Source: Ichthyophis bannanicus (taxonomy: Eukaryota > Chordata > Amphibia > Gymnophiona > Ichthyophiidae). Taken from it: a stretch of DNA of 64,000 nucleotides. Positions within the stretch are counted from its first letter, which is position 1. Every line of letters starts with the position of its first letter. The position numbers were made by a program, and so were the translations under genes. The DNA lies in contig CM066041.1 of NCBI GenBank assembly GCA_033557465.1, positions 156,339,532-156,403,531 on the forward strand, read 5' to 3'. Shown piece by piece: positions 42,180 to 53,609 of the stretch. The notes under the pieces were generated by a model. That model was not told where the DNA came from, did no database searches, and saw only the letters and a program-made list of their open reading frames with translations.

Positions 42180-43051
42180 CCTCTCACCCCTATCACGTAC
42201 ATTTCTCTTGGATTTCTGCTACCCAAGTGCATGACACTGCACTTTTTCGCATTAAATCGTAGTTGCCAAGCATTAGACCAGTCTTCCAGCTTTTGTAGAT
42301 CTTTCTTCATGTTAACCACTCCCTCGGGGGAGTCCACTCTGTTGCAAATTTTTGTGTCGTCTGCAAAAAGACAGACTTTTCCATTCAGTCCTTCAGCAAT
42401 ATCACTCACAAATACATTGAACAGTGCCAGGCCCAGGACCGAACCCTGGGGCACCCTGCTAATCACCTTCCTCTCATCCGAGTGAGCTCCATGCACAATC
42501 ACCTTCTGTTGTCTGTCAGTCAACCAATTTCTAATCCAGTTTACCATCTTGGGACCCATCCCCAAACTACTGAGTTTGTTGACAAGCCTCCTATGAGGAA
42601 CAGTATCAAAGGCTTTGCTGAAATCCAGGTAGATGACATCCATCGCATGCCGCTGATCTAGTTTCCTGGTCACCCAGTCAAAGAACTCAATCAGATTTGT
42701 TTGGCAAGATCGTCCTTCGGTAAAACCATGTTGCCTCGGGTCTTGCAACCTGTTGGTTTTGAGAAAGTTCACTATTTGCTCTTTCAGGAGCGCCTCCATT
42801 ACGTTTCCTGCCACCGAGGTAAGGCTCACGGGCCTGTAGTTTGACACTTCTTCCTTGTCACCACTTTTGTGTAGAGGTACGACATCAGCCATTCTCCAGT
42901 CCTGAGGAACCTCTCCTGTTTCCAAGGATCTGCTGAAGACATCCTTTAATGGTCCTGCATGAACCTCTCTGAGCTCTTTCAGTATCCTGGGATGTATCCC
43001 ATCCGGTCCCATGGCTTTGTCCACTTTCAGTTTAGCAAGTTGTTCTAACAC
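42143..43051 (-). pseudogene. CR1-B reverse transcriptase, intact catalytic core
   Basis: A 302-codon ORF: KAMGPDGIHPRILKELREVH near residue 13, VPQDWRMADVVPLHKSGDKE, NYRPVSLTSVAGNVMEALL, LQDPRQHGFTEGRSCQTNLI, MDVIYLDFSKAFDTVPHRRL (first catalytic Asp), RVPQGSVLGLALFNVFVSD and KVCLFADDTKICNRVDSPEG (catalytic FADD). It then reads FNAKKCSVMHLG and shifts frame near residue 275. All RT core motifs are present. Reverse transcription is the function of the family; this copy lacks the endonuclease and has the shift. Confidence 0.87.
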
Positions 43052-43799
43052 TCGTCTTCTGTGAATGGTGTGGTATCTACTTCATTCCCATTTTTATATT
43101 TGGGAGTCACAGCTGGTCCATCTCCAGGATCTTCTTTAGTAAAAACAGAGCAGAAGTATTTGTTTAACAATTTCGCTTTTTCAGTGTAGTTTCCGGGATC
43201 ACCCAGGGAACCCTTTTTGAAAATTGGCATTACATTGGCCACTCTCCAGTCTTTAGGTACTGTACTACAGATGATTTTTATAATAGTTCACAGATTAGTA
43301 AAAGTAGGTCTGCAATCTTATATTTCAGTTTTTTCAGCACCCTGGTATGTATGCCATCCGGTCCAGGTGATTTGTTACTCCTTAGTTTATCAAATAGCTG
43401 TATTACATCTTCCTGATTTATCGAGATTTATTTCAATTACTCTGATACATCACCTTTAAATATCATTTTTGGCATGGGTCTTACATCATCTTCAATAAAG
43501 ACCGAAGCAAGGAATTCATTCAGTCTCTCTGCTATGGCGTTGTCCTCTCTTAGTGCTCCTTTTACCGCTCTATCATCTTATGGTCCAACTGACTCTCTCA
43601 CTGGTGTTTTTCTATGAATGTACTTGAAAAACTTTTTATTATGCACTTTTGCTTCCACTGCAAGCTTCTTTTCCAATTCTCTCTTCACTTGCCTTATTAA
43701 TGCCTTATATTTAACTAGGCAATATTTGTATTGTTTCCTGGTTTTGTCATTTGGATCTTTTTTTCCATTTCTTGAAAGATTTTCTCTTAGCTGTAATGG

Positions 43800-44155
43800 C
43801 ATTGAACATCTGGGCTTGCCAGATTGTTGCAAGGCTAATTGGGCAGTGCTGATATTGAGCCACTGCCCAGTTAGCTAATGCGATGAAAGTTAGGCCAGGG
43901 TTTTCTGTGCCTGGCTTTTGCCACATATTGTTTACTGGATAACGGCTCAATTTTGCTGCTGCCTGTTTAGCAATAGATATCACCTCTGCTCCACCCCGGA
44001 ATGCCCCCTGAACACCCTGGTGCTAATCAGCTAGCATTGGGGCATGTAGCGGCAGCACTAACCGTGCCACTGAATATCCCACAGAGTGGCATTTACACAG
44101 CTTGCAGATCTGCAACCTGTGTAAATGCCTTTGAAAATGCCCCCAGTATTGCTAA
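43800..44155. mobile_element. GAATATC MITE-like repeat
   Basis: It contains agtgctgatattgagccactgcccagttagcta and gtgccactgaatatcccac with inverted internal words, as in the other family copies. It abuts the truncated CR1-A linker. Confidence 0.5.
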
Positions 44156-44974
44156 TTTCTACCTGTCCATAGCCTCCCTATTCTACAATCTATTGCCAAA
44201 CAACTTACATTTTAGACTACATGCTTTGAAAAATCTAGCTTCTCTATAACCCTTGCCTGGCCCTTATAAATGAGAGATCTGGGATTATCCTCAGCTCAGA
44301 CACGGTCTACAGGCCTTAGGCACTTAATTCGTGATATTTACCTGCTTGGAATTAAAGTAAAAGCTTACATTTAAATTTGCAGGATTTTACTTTTTCCGCA
44401 GTGTGCTAGCCTCTGAAATACAAGTTGAAATAAAGGTTGTGTTGTTCTCTTTAAGCAAGCCTCTCCCTTTGGGAGTGATTAGTGCACACAGAGATAGAAA
44501 TCTGTGGTAACAGGCTGGAAGCAGTTTTTCTCACAAACATACGGAGCTGAGTTTACTGCAATAACAGAATCTGCAAAAAAGAAGGTTTTTCCAAGCTTCT
44601 TTTGTGTATCTTCACTGCTTGGTTGGCTTTGTTTATAGATTTTTATTGCCTCTTTATACCTGTATTTCTCTTTAATTTACTTATATATTTAAAAATATTT
44701 AGATACCATATTCCTGTATATACATACAAAGCCGTATACAAAAATATAGTACAATAAAGTGAATAAATAAAGTATCAGAAGTTGTAAAGAGCACACTACA
44801 GCGTGACAAAATGATGTGTTTCCTCTTCCTTCATTTGCAAACTCATGCATGTCAATAGGGGTAGCGTTCAAAAAGAGATAACGTGTGACTTCCTAGGGTG
44901 GGAGGGACTTTATGAAGCTAATTTATAACTAGTGCTATCTATGGGGACATTTTCCAAGGTATTTACTTGATTTG
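44156..44974. other. Unassigned AT-rich sequence
   Basis: No exon or clear repeat. A possible reverse LINE tail with gtacaataaagtgaataaataaag lies at 44690-44775. Confidence 0.35.
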
Positions 44975-45270
44975 CAGATAGTGCCGCTTCTGTGGGATAG
45001 CCAGCGGTGCTAGCACAGTGGAGCAGAGATGGCACCTATCTCTAAATGGGCAGCAGCGTAATTAAAGTAAAATGCAGAAAATCCTGGCCTACCTTTTGTC
45101 TTGTTAGCTAACTGGGCAGCAGTGATATTGAGCCTCACAGCCATGTGGCAAACCCAGATACTCAGTGCTGGGGTCAGATATGACGCAGGCATTGAATATC
45201 TTGATTTAAATTTCAGCACTGGTGGCTAGCTGCATTAGTAGCAGTAGCCGCCAGCAATGAATAGCCCCCC
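44975..45270. mobile_element. GAATATC MITE-like repeat
   Basis: It carries tgggcagcagtgatattgagcc and ggcattgaatatcttg, with the right edge agccgccagcaatgaatagcccccc. A related end (gaatatcgggccc) is at 45604-45616. Confidence 0.5.
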
Positions 45271-45354
45271 TATATTTTTAAAATTGTGGCTATAAGCTGG
45301 AAAATCTAGCTTTTATTTATATTTCTTGCTTGGCTTTTATAAATAAGATATTTA

Positions 45355-45535
45355 GAACATAAGAAATGCCACACTGGGCCAGACCAAGGTCCATCAAGCC
45401 CAGTATCCTGTTTCCAACAGTGGCCAATTCATGTCACAAGTACCTGGCAAGTTCCCAAAAAGGTACACAGGTTTCACAGTGCTTGTCCCAGGGTAAGCAG
45501 TGGATTTCCTGTGTCCTCTTTAATAGTGGTGTTAG
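45355..45535 (-). mobile_element. CR1 (subfamily A) 3' end fragment
   Basis: Forward strand: gaacataagaaatgccacactgggccagaccaagg, then tcctgtttccaacagtggcc and the rest of the 3' untranslated region. No coding part. A GAATATC repeat end (45536-45618) follows. Confidence 0.8.
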
Positions 45536-45664
45536 TGCCACTGGATATCACGTTCATCACGATTAACGTGGTTAGCAGCTCTGCTAACTGTGTTAATCAC
45601 TTAGAATATCGGGCCCATTGGTTTTCTCCACCCCCATATGTCAGTATAGAAACACTTTAAATAG

Positions 45665-45713
45665 ATGTTGCTGCCCTAGGTGACCACCTAGTTTGCCTGA
45701 TGGTTGGGCCAGC
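45665..45713. mobile_element. hAT-like right-end relic
   Basis: It ends gttgggccagccctg, the inverse of the cagggctggccc terminus of 32655-33159. The word ccctaggtgaccacctag also occurs in inverse form near 60115 (caccctaggtggacc). Only one end is visible. Confidence 0.4.
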
Positions 45714-45821
45714 CCTGGTTATATGACTTGTGAAACATATACATGCACTCTACCAAAATATGCCTCTACAAAATGCTTTCTCTGCCTTGGTAAATGAAGA
45801 TGCGCATTAATAGAAACTAAA

Positions 45822-46280
45822 GTGGCCTTAAACAAGAAGAATGGCACCCAATGTATAAGAAATGCCCCAGGCATGGTGAAAAGATCTCAAAACAGAGAAC
45901 TGTTGCTGCTCGGAGAATCCATGATCAGCGACATTAACTTGGAAACACAGTTCAGGGGACAGAAGGAAGTCCAATGCCCCGCTGCTTCTTCAGCTACCAC
46001 GAATGGAAAGAAATTGTTAACTGAAGTCAGAGAGGAAAGTAAATATTCTAAAATCCATGTTATCACCCATGTGGGAGCAAATGATCTGGCTAGAAACAGG
46101 ACCTCTACAGTCCACAGAGACTCCCATGTTATGGGAGAAAGATTTAAACCCCTTGGCAACACTATAGCGTTCTCAGAAGGTTTATCTGTTCATGCTAAGG
46201 CAGAAGAGAGCTGTATTGCACAATCAGCTTTTATATGTGGCTTCAAACCTTGTGCAAGCAAGAAGGTATTAGATAGATAG
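45822..46280 (+). pseudogene. CR1-C ORF1, SGNH esterase-like domain fragment
   Basis: A 152-codon ORF. RELLLLGESMISDINLE near residue 26 corresponds to the GDS block of SGNH hydrolases, with the nucleophile region changed to GES. KIHVITHVGANDLARN near 77 is the block with the conserved GxND. The DxxH block is not visible in frame. The zinc-finger-like N-terminus and the C-terminal HLN block seen in the subfamily A copies are missing. Confidence 0.65.
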
Positions 46281-46599
46281 ATGGTTGTAGCAATCGATGG
46301 AACAACAAGAGGCTATACTGTAATGATGGACTACATCTTTCTATGGCAGGAAAAAGGATCCTAAGTGGAAAAATTCAAATAATATGTGAACAGGCAATTA
46401 AACTAGAGAAAGGGAGTGACAGATGGAAGAAACAAGTTCAGGATATCACCCCCAGCAACAGCAGTACAATACTTAACTCCACAGATCAATAACAAAGGGG
46501 AAGAGGACTCAAGGATGAAAACTATAGAACTATACAAGCAAGCAATCCAAAACTTGCTGGAAGGTTATGAGTCCAAATGCTCACGATCTAGGAAACAAA

Positions 46600-47045
46600 G
46601 TTTCTGATCTGAAAACCCTGATGGTGGAAATGGATTTGGACATTGTGGCTGTTACAGAAACATGATTTCATGAACCTCATGAATGTGATATTGCCATACT
46701 TGGCTATGATCTATTTAGGAGGGATAGCGCGGGAAGAAAAGGAAGAGGAGTAGGTCGCTATGTCAGAAACAATCTTAAAGCAGCTGAAATGCAGGGGATA
46801 TAAGGGAAGCACCGTGGATCACCTTGGAAAGAGAGGTGGCGCTATTATCCTCACTGATATAGTCTACAGACTTTCAACTTGAATAGAAGAAATGAACAGG
46901 CACTTGATCAATGATCTTGCAGAGATGATGAAGAAGGAAGTGGTGATGATACTGGGTCACTTCAATCTATCAGATATTGAGTGGAGTATCCCGTCTGCAG
47001 ATCTTGAAAGCAGTAGAAAGTTTGTGAATGTCTTACAATAAGCTT
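46600..47045 (+). pseudogene. CR1-C endonuclease, broken
   Basis: No long ORF. Across frames: MEMDLDIVAVTET near 46628, YDLFRRDSAGRKGRGV near 46705, ILGHFNLSDIEWSIPSA near 46950 (GHFN for the catalytic GDFN), and RKFVNVLQ near 47018. Heavily mutated. Confidence 0.65.
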
Positions 47046-47237
47046 TGCTCAGACAAATTTATTTATTTATTGAATTTGTCTTATATACCACATTTCCAAG
47101 GATCAATGCGGTTTGCATAGAACATAATCTCAACACTACATGGAAGAATATTACATTGTAACATGGTACAGATAGTATAATATAGTGAACAGATTAATTA
47201 CTGACATAAATGGTATAGTATGGCAAACAGGCTAACA

Positions 47238-47514
47238 TTATTTATTTAGCTGTATTTATATCCCGCTTTTCACCGGGTCAAAGCGGTCAATTGGGGGATA
47301 CATTTAACACGAGGGGATATGAGACACATATGCTAATACTTATAGGGAACATGGGCAATGGAGGGTTAAGTGGCTTGCCCAAGACCACAAGGAGTGCCTA
47401 TAGGACTAGAAATCCCAGTCCCTCCGGCCTGAGATTGCTGTCCCCAGGTGGGACTTGAACCCCCGGCCCTCCGGCCTGAAGTACCTTGTCCTAACCACTA
47501 GACCACGCCTCCCT
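47238..47514 (-). mobile_element. tRNA-derived SINE (family S1), copy 3
   Basis: Reverse copy: tttatttagctgtatttatatcccgcttttcaccgggtcaaagcgg at its 3' end, and ggacttgaacccccggccc ... ctaaccactagaccacgcctccc at its head. taacat at 47233-47238 and 47518-47523 may be the target duplication. Confidence 0.87.
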
Positions 47515-47540
47515 GCATAACATGATAGTAATGTATAATG

Positions 47541-48120
47541 TGGAGCCCGATTCGTGAAGGGGCATGTCCAGGTCATCTGGACGACCCCGAGCAAGACTGC
47601 TCCATTTGGACCTGATTCTGTGCCATGGGAACAAAATGTTCCTGTGGTACTTAGAATCAAGCTCAAGGATATCCCGTAGTGCCCCTTCCAGGGCCGTGGG
47701 GACATCCTCCCCACGGCAGCACATGTGCGGCATACCCCAAGACCCCGATTCTCCACCGCCCATGCTCAATGGGGATAGCCAGTGACCCGATCAGGTGGCG
47801 AGGACCAAAAATGCGCCCTGGGCTGACCCCGGGGGGGAGGCTGGCGGGCGAGCGGGATCGAGGGGGCAGCCTGTTCTTATTCCACCTCCAAGATCAAATA
47901 AGCAGGCCATCGCCCATGACCCCACAGGACGTACAGGGCCAACAGTGGAAACGGCCCTGTAAGTCCTGTGGGCTCAGCCTGCCCCCACTCTACTCAGATC
48001 CCAACCCCTGCCGGCTCTCACTGTCCTGCAGCTCTAGCCGTGTGGGGAGAGCAGGATGGGGGAATAGGGTCCAGATCGCTTGCATGCAGCCCCGCAATCC
48101 GCGTTTGAGAATCAGTCCCA
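47541..48120. mobile_element. GC-rich hairpin repeat (family H), second copy
   Basis: It interrupts the AT-rich L2-like 3' region. Ends are loosely inverted: tggagcccgattcgtgaa on the left, and the inverse of ttgagaatcagtccca on the right. A hairpin with 20-bp arms (19 matching) around gtacagggcc is at 47921-47972. Similar gtacagggc hairpins and cctgattctgatc words occur at 6940-7640. Confidence 0.5.
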
Positions 48121-49166
48121 TAGTGAACAGATTAAATATTGATATAAATAGTATAGCATGGTGAACAGACTAACAGGTCTGAGTAACAAATTAACTATTG
48201 CGGAGGCTGGGAAAGGTTATTGGAGAGTAAAGGGAAAGCATGTGTAGGCGCGTTCAGAGTAGGTTCCTATCTGGTTAGCGGGTTGTTGGAGCCAGGTAAT
48301 ACCCTTGAAATGTTTCTTGAACATAAAGGTTTTTAGCAATTTTTGGAATGTTGCGAGGTTAAGGGTGTCTCTAATGTGGTTGGATAGGGCATTCCAGAGG
48401 CGAGGGGCATGTAGGAAGAATGCCCGTGTGCAGGTTGTCTGATTGCTTTTAGCAACTTCAGGAGGGAGGGCGAAGAGGTTTGTTGCATTGCTTCTCCTTT
48501 GACGGTTTTCAGGGGGTTTCTTTAGTATGGATGGATGATTTTGAAAGTTGTCGTCAGTGTTTTATATTTAATTCAACTATGCAGGGGTAGCCAGTGGATT
48601 TCTTTTAGGATGGGTGTGATAATGATTAGTCCTGGAACACCTAGGAGGATTCAAGCAGCTGCATTTTGGGCAAGTTGTTGTGGGTGTAAGGAGTTCTTTG
48701 GGATTCCTTGTAGGATGGTATTGCAGTATTCGAAATGTGGCAGTTAAAATGTGGCAGTATCATGGCTTCAAAGACAGTTCTAAAGTCATGTGCTTCAAGT
48801 AGGGACCATAAGTGCTGGAGAGTCCTTATCTTGTTGTAGACACGTTGAGTTACTTTGTTTATATGAGGTTGTAATGAGAGGTGTTTGATCAATTGTAACA
48901 CCAAGGTATCTCACTTATGATTTTACTTCCAGTATGGCATTGTCAACTTTTAGTGCTGTTGGGGGGAGGAAGGATTGTTTTTTGGTAAGGAAGAGGACCT
49001 CTGTTTTCTTAAGATTCATACTAAGTCGATGTTCCGATAGCCAATCTGTAATTGCGTTGAAGCAGTTTGTTTTTGAATAGTTTATGTTGGTGATAGAATA
49101 GGGTGCATATATCATAATGTCATCTGCGTATAGGTGATAGAATACATTATGTGATCATATGATGTG

Positions 49167-49526
49167 TCAGACTGGTTGGATGTAGATGTTGAACATTAAA
49201 GCTGACAGTGCTGAACCTTGGAGGATTCGTTGTATATATTGTTGGCAATTGGTGAGGTAGGAGTGCATCCATTCTACAGCTGTGTCACAGATCCCAATGT
49301 TGTAAAGGCATTGCAGGAGGATGTTTTGGCATATAGTGTTGAATGCTGCTGCAATGTCCAGAAATATGAGAATGAAACCCTGCTTAGGATTTTCTATGTC
49401 CTTGAGAAGTCTATTAGTAAGTAAGACTAGCAGGGTTTCTATTCCATGGTTATTATGGAATCCATGTTGCTGCAAGTCGAAGGGTGCATTTGTGTTAATG
49501 TGATCCTGCATTGGGTGGAGGACCAA
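49167..49526 (-). pseudogene. L2-like reverse transcriptase palm fragment
   Basis: A 119-codon ORF: LQQHGFHNNHGIETLLVLLT, then FILIFLDIAAAFNTICQNIL (the first catalytic Asp retained in FLDIAAAF), then YLTNCQQYIQRILQGSALSA and LMFNIYIQPV. The following YADD region is degenerate: HYLYADDIMIYAPYS is readable in reverse at about 49150-49090, spanning a frameshift. An upstream ORF (50019-49600) contains the finger region (NKPRELYDIVKKLV, VSWFKIARDEFVPILHKLIQ). Confidence 0.72.
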
Positions 49527-50512
49527 TTTTTCTATAATTTTCGTAATAAAGGGTTGGCTTGAGATAGACCTGTATGAGCTTGGATCATTTGGCTCTAGTT
49601 TAGAGTTCTTGAGGATTGGAGGGATTGGATGCCATCTTCAGGCTTGTTGGAATGTATCCTTGGGTAAATGAGAGTTGAATTAATTTGTGAAGGATTGGGA
49701 CAAATTCATCTCTTGCTATTTTAAACCAACTTACTGGGCATAGATCCAATAGGGATGATGCTGTATTGAGACTGTGGATTATGTCTTCCAAGTGTTCAGG
49801 GGCTGAAATATTGTAGCAAGGTACTGGCGAGGGTTTGGTTTTTGGCATGTTGAGTGATGAGGTGAGATATTTTAACTGAAGGTAAGCGGCAAATTCATGT
49901 GGCTCCAGGGTGTTGGAGGTCTCAGTTTGGCTGTTTTCTTTTACTAGTTTTTTGACTATGTCGTAAAGTTCTCTGGGTTTGTTTATTATTTCAGTATTAG
50001 TTTTGTGTGGTATTCTCATTTTGCTTTGTTGGTTTTGATTCGGTAGAATTGAAGGGTAGGTAGGTAGTTGCTCTCGGTCTGATCATCTGCACTCGAGTTT
50101 CCTAAGTTTATGCTTAAGCTCTTTGAGACTTGGAGTGTAGCAGGCAATGTGGGTGTGATAGCGTGGCTTAGCTGGTTTGGTGAGAGGTGCTGTGGCAAAG
50201 GTATTTATTGTGTTTTGCCATTTGTTCACTATGAAGTCCAGGTCATTGAATTCTGTGTCCAGAGAAGGGATGACTTTGTCAAGGAAGGAGGAGTTGTCAA
50301 AAGGTATAAAGCATCGGTGGCTCTTGTTATGGAGGGTGCTTGATCTGGGAGTTGAGTGCTGTGGTAATTGGCAGTTAACGGTGTAATGATCTGACCAAAG
50401 GACTTGTGTGAGTTGTGGGTTGTGGACTGGGTGGCTTTCAAGGAGTTGGGGTTATGGAACCCACCAGGGAAGGGTCATTACAGGATTTAGTATTCACCAA
50501 TGGAGATAGTTG

Positions 50513-51320
50513 AGCTTACTTTCAAACTCATCAATATGTAAATGCCACGCTGATCAGTCGTAGCACTTAAATATAATCCAGATATACATCAGCAATATCT
50601 GGACAGTTGTTGCTGCTCAATATTTGGATTCAGTAGCTGCTCTCTAGATATGTGCCAACCTTATCTAGATAGTGACAATTTTCAGCCAGCACCTATCTGG
50701 ATAGTAATTTATGCCTAATTTTCATTCAGCCTAAGCTATCTAGGTGGTACAACCTAGAAAAGGTTGGCACTTATCTGAACAGCAGCTGTGCTGCCCTAGC
50801 TCTGCTCAGGAACCAACCCTGCACTAACCGGATATTGCTGGGGCAGTCTGTGGAGATATTCAGTGGCACTATCTGGATAATGCTACTGAATATCTCTCTC
50901 AGTGCCCATATATGGATACTGTAGCTCACCATGGACGATCTGGATAATGCCACTGAATATCTCTCTCAGTGCCCATATATGGATACTGTAGCTCACCATG
51001 GACTATCTGGATAATGCTATTGAATATCTCTCTCAGTGCCCATATATGGATACTGTAGCTCACCATGGACTATCTGGATAATGCTACTGAATATCTCTCT
51101 CAGTGCCCATATATGGATACTGTAGCTCACCATGGACTATCTGGATAATGCTATTGAATATCTCTCTCAGTGCCCATATATGGAGACTGTAGCTCACCAT
51201 GGACTATCTGGATAATGCTATTGAATATCTCTCTCAGTGCCCATATATGGAGACTGTAGCTCACCATGGACTATCTGGATATGGGTTTTGAATATTGGCC
51301 CCAGTGTGTCTAATATCCAG
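50513..51320. mobile_element. GAATATC-related repeat with internal 67-bp array
   Basis: An insert between CR1-C pieces. Its first 350 bp hold diverged copies of ctatctggata and gaatat words, then the tandem array, and it closes with gttttgaatattggccccag, the GAATATT-GGGCC type end of the family. No ORF. Confidence 0.6.
50869..51270 (+). repeat. 67-bp tandem repeat, six units
   Basis: Units start with c(t/g)atctggataatgc at 50869, 50936, 51003, 51070, 51137 and 51204, and a seventh partial begins at 51271. Every spacing is exactly 67 bp. Units differ at only a few sites (for example ctact/ctatt and ggatact/ggagact). Each unit contains gaatatctctctcagtgccc and tgtagctcaccatgg. Confidence 0.95.
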
Positions 51321-52000
51321 GCAGGTGTCTTTATGAACAGCAGTGCAGTTTGAGATAAAGGCAGAGTCCAGACAGAGCAAATTCAAAAGTCATAGATTTC
51401 AAATTGCTGACTTCAATAAAACGGGAAAGTACATAAAGGAGGAAATGGCAGGGTAGGGGGAGATAAAGGATGTAGAAAGACAATGGGATAAACTGAAAAA
51501 GCTATAAAAAGGGCAAGAGATCTTTATGTAATGAAAGTACATTTTAAAAAAAGAGGAAAAGGAAACCAATATGGTTCTACAAAGAAGTGGCTGCAAATTA
51601 AAGATGTCATTCACAGAATATAGAAGATCATAAAAAGATGAACACAGAAAAGAATACCACATAAAGCTAAAAGAGGCAAAGAGAGAAATCAGGATGACAA
51701 AAGCACATGCAGAATAAAAATGGTTGAGGACATGAAGCAAGATGACAGGACCTTTTCAGGGAGAGAAGGAAGGCCAGATGTGGAATTACAAGACTCAAAG
51801 GTGCTGAAGACCAATGTGTTAATAGTGACAGGGGCAGGGGCGGCTCAAGGCAATCTGCTGCCTGAGGCAAAGAATGAGATGGTGCCCTCCCCCCCCCCCC
51901 CTTAGAGGAGGGCATGGCTTTATCAGAACTCCAATCAGGAATTGAACCAAACCAAAAAGCCGATTAGATTACATGGAGAGAATGCAAGATGTTTGCACAC

Positions 52001-52450
52001 AGGGCTGTACCAAGCTGCAATCGTGCCCTGTGCGACTTGCAGCTTGGGCGCATGCCCCCTTCTCCCCCCCCCCCCCATACCTCCATCCAGCGCTGACTGC
52101 TCTTTCCCTGCTGCTGTCGCCCTCTGTTTTTTGCACGGCGGCACTGGCAACAGGGAAAGAGCAGGCGGCGCTGGACGGAGGTATGTGGAGGAGGAGGGGG
52201 GGGGGGCATGCGCCCGATCTGAAATGTGCCAGCACTTTAAGCAGATCTGTCCCTCCCTGCTCTGACATCGCATTGGAGGAGGGAGGGACCAGACCTGTTT
52301 AAAGTGCTGCAAAAAGGCTTGGGGGGCACATTTCACCTGCCTGCTATTGTCCTGCCAGCGGCAGCAGGGCAACAGCAGACAGCCAAAATGCGCCTCCCAA
52401 GCCTTTGCGCCCTGTGCGGCTGCACCGCTTGCACAGGGCTGGGTACGGTC
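52001..52450. mobile_element. Palindromic insert with 12-bp direct repeats
   Basis: Flanked by atgtttgcacac at 51989-52000 and 52451-52462. Inside are two hairpins: one around 52046-52215 (gcgcatgccccc ... ctctttccctg against cagggaaagag ... gggggcatgcgc), and one around 52225-52320 (gccagcactttaagcagatctg against cagacctgtttaaagtgctgc). Edges agggctgtacc and gggtacggtc are weak inverted partners. The class is uncertain. Confidence 0.6.
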
Positions 52451-53609
52451 ATGTTTGCACACCAAGGAACTAAAAGAGAGCAAGAATCAACAGCACAGTT
52501 TATAAAACTAAATTATAACTCATTTTTATTTGGTTGTTATGAACTGCGTTATGGTTCTTGCTTTTTCTTTTTCAGTATATATTTTGCATCCACAGTGGGT
52601 ACAGAACAGAACCAGGACATTCACCCACAGAACTCAATATTTAAAAAAAAATCTGATTCTGATCATCTCACTAACAACAACAACAACCACTATTCTCCAA
52701 TACCAGGCATATTGTGAACTAATACAAAACCCTACAACAAAGAGCAAACCTACCATACCATATCAGCACAAACTTCCAAAACTCACATAAGGAGCCCATT
52801 CAAAAAAAGCGTCACTGTAAATACTACAGTGGGCCCTGGAACCTCCATACACCTGTCTGAAAAGCTGAACAAGTCAAATTACTACAGTACAGTATAGATC
52901 TTTATGTACAAACTTCATGTTATCAGAACACCTGGCCTCAGTCACACACTCACAACATCGACCCTCACCAAGTACAGCATAAGTAACCATAATCTAAAGT
53001 AAAAATAAAAATATGTAGATAAAATTTAAACTGAAACCCCAAGAAGCCAGAGTCCACATACAGTGCAACATCAGATAAATAAGATATGCAGTTCTCCAAT
53101 ACTGTGTAAAATATAAAGATAGCACAAAGTCCATTCACTAAACTGAAATAAAATTATTTTTCTACCTTTGTTGTCTGACCATTTTATTCTCTGATCATGC
53201 TGGTCCTGATCTGAGGCTTCTGCTTTCCTGTCTTCTCTTAGCTCTCTTTCTGTGGTCGATGGTCCATCTGCCATTTCTTATCTCTTCTTTAGTTTTCTTC
53301 ACTTCTTTCCATCAGCCAATTTCCAGTCCCCGTAACCCTTCCCAGTATCATCCCCTTTCCTATCCTCCCTCCCGGTACCTTCCAATATCAACTTGCATTC
53401 CCATGACTGCCGCTGGTGTCCATTCCCTTCCAGTCCCCCTCCTTCCCCACTGTCAAGCTCCTTCTAGTCCAAATACCGTGGCAGCCCCTCTCAGCATCCA
53501 CTCCCTTCCAGTCCCATTTCCCATCCCCCTCGGAACAGCCCATTTGTAGCCCTAGCCCCCAGTTTTCTTCCAAAGCCAGCAGATCTATCCTCCCCTCCCC
53601 ACCATCAGC

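Larger units (their letters stand above)
41328..43185 (-). mobile_element. CR1 LINE (subfamily B), best-preserved RT copy, inside CR1-A
   Basis: 5'-truncated copy starting before the RT domain (TEKAKLLNKYFCSVFTKED near 43180) and running to the 3' end at 41328-41395, where the forward strand has aaatgacgacagataaagacc and agtctgcccagca. The join MANVMPIFKKGSLGDPGNY / TEKAKLL shows exactly where CR1-B meets CR1-A. CR1-B was therefore active after CR1-A had inserted here. Confidence 0.85.
40356..43832 (-). mobile_element. CR1 LINE (subfamily A), interrupted several times
   Basis: Reverse order: linker ORF (43832-43578: KELEKKLAVEAKVHNKKFFK-like sequence), RT start (43570-43186: KSPGPDGIHTRVLKKLKYKI, VPKDWRVANVMPIFKK), an insertion of a CR1-B copy (about 41328-43185), an RT piece (41280-40926, itself with a ~246-bp insert at 41027-41272), a GAATATC repeat (about 40560-40925), then the 3' end (40555-40356, forward strand gccatactgggtcagaccaagg). 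Much RT sequence is missing. Confidence 0.78.
47065..50454 (-). mobile_element. L2-like LINE inserted in CR1-C
   Basis: Reverse strand. N-terminal RT-upstream coding at 50441-49600, RT palm at 49526-49167, RT tail at 48904-48640 and on to 48200 (LWNALSNHIRDTLNLATFQK across frames), then an AT-rich 3' region at 48120-47065 split by repeat H (47541-48120) and a SINE (47238-47514). The 3' end is tttatttattgaatttgtcttatatacc. It is 5' truncated at 50454. Confidence 0.78.

Noticed and set aside
50869..51270. CRISPR-like array
   Set aside because: Units are directly adjacent 67-bp repeats with no variable spacers, and the genome is vertebrate.
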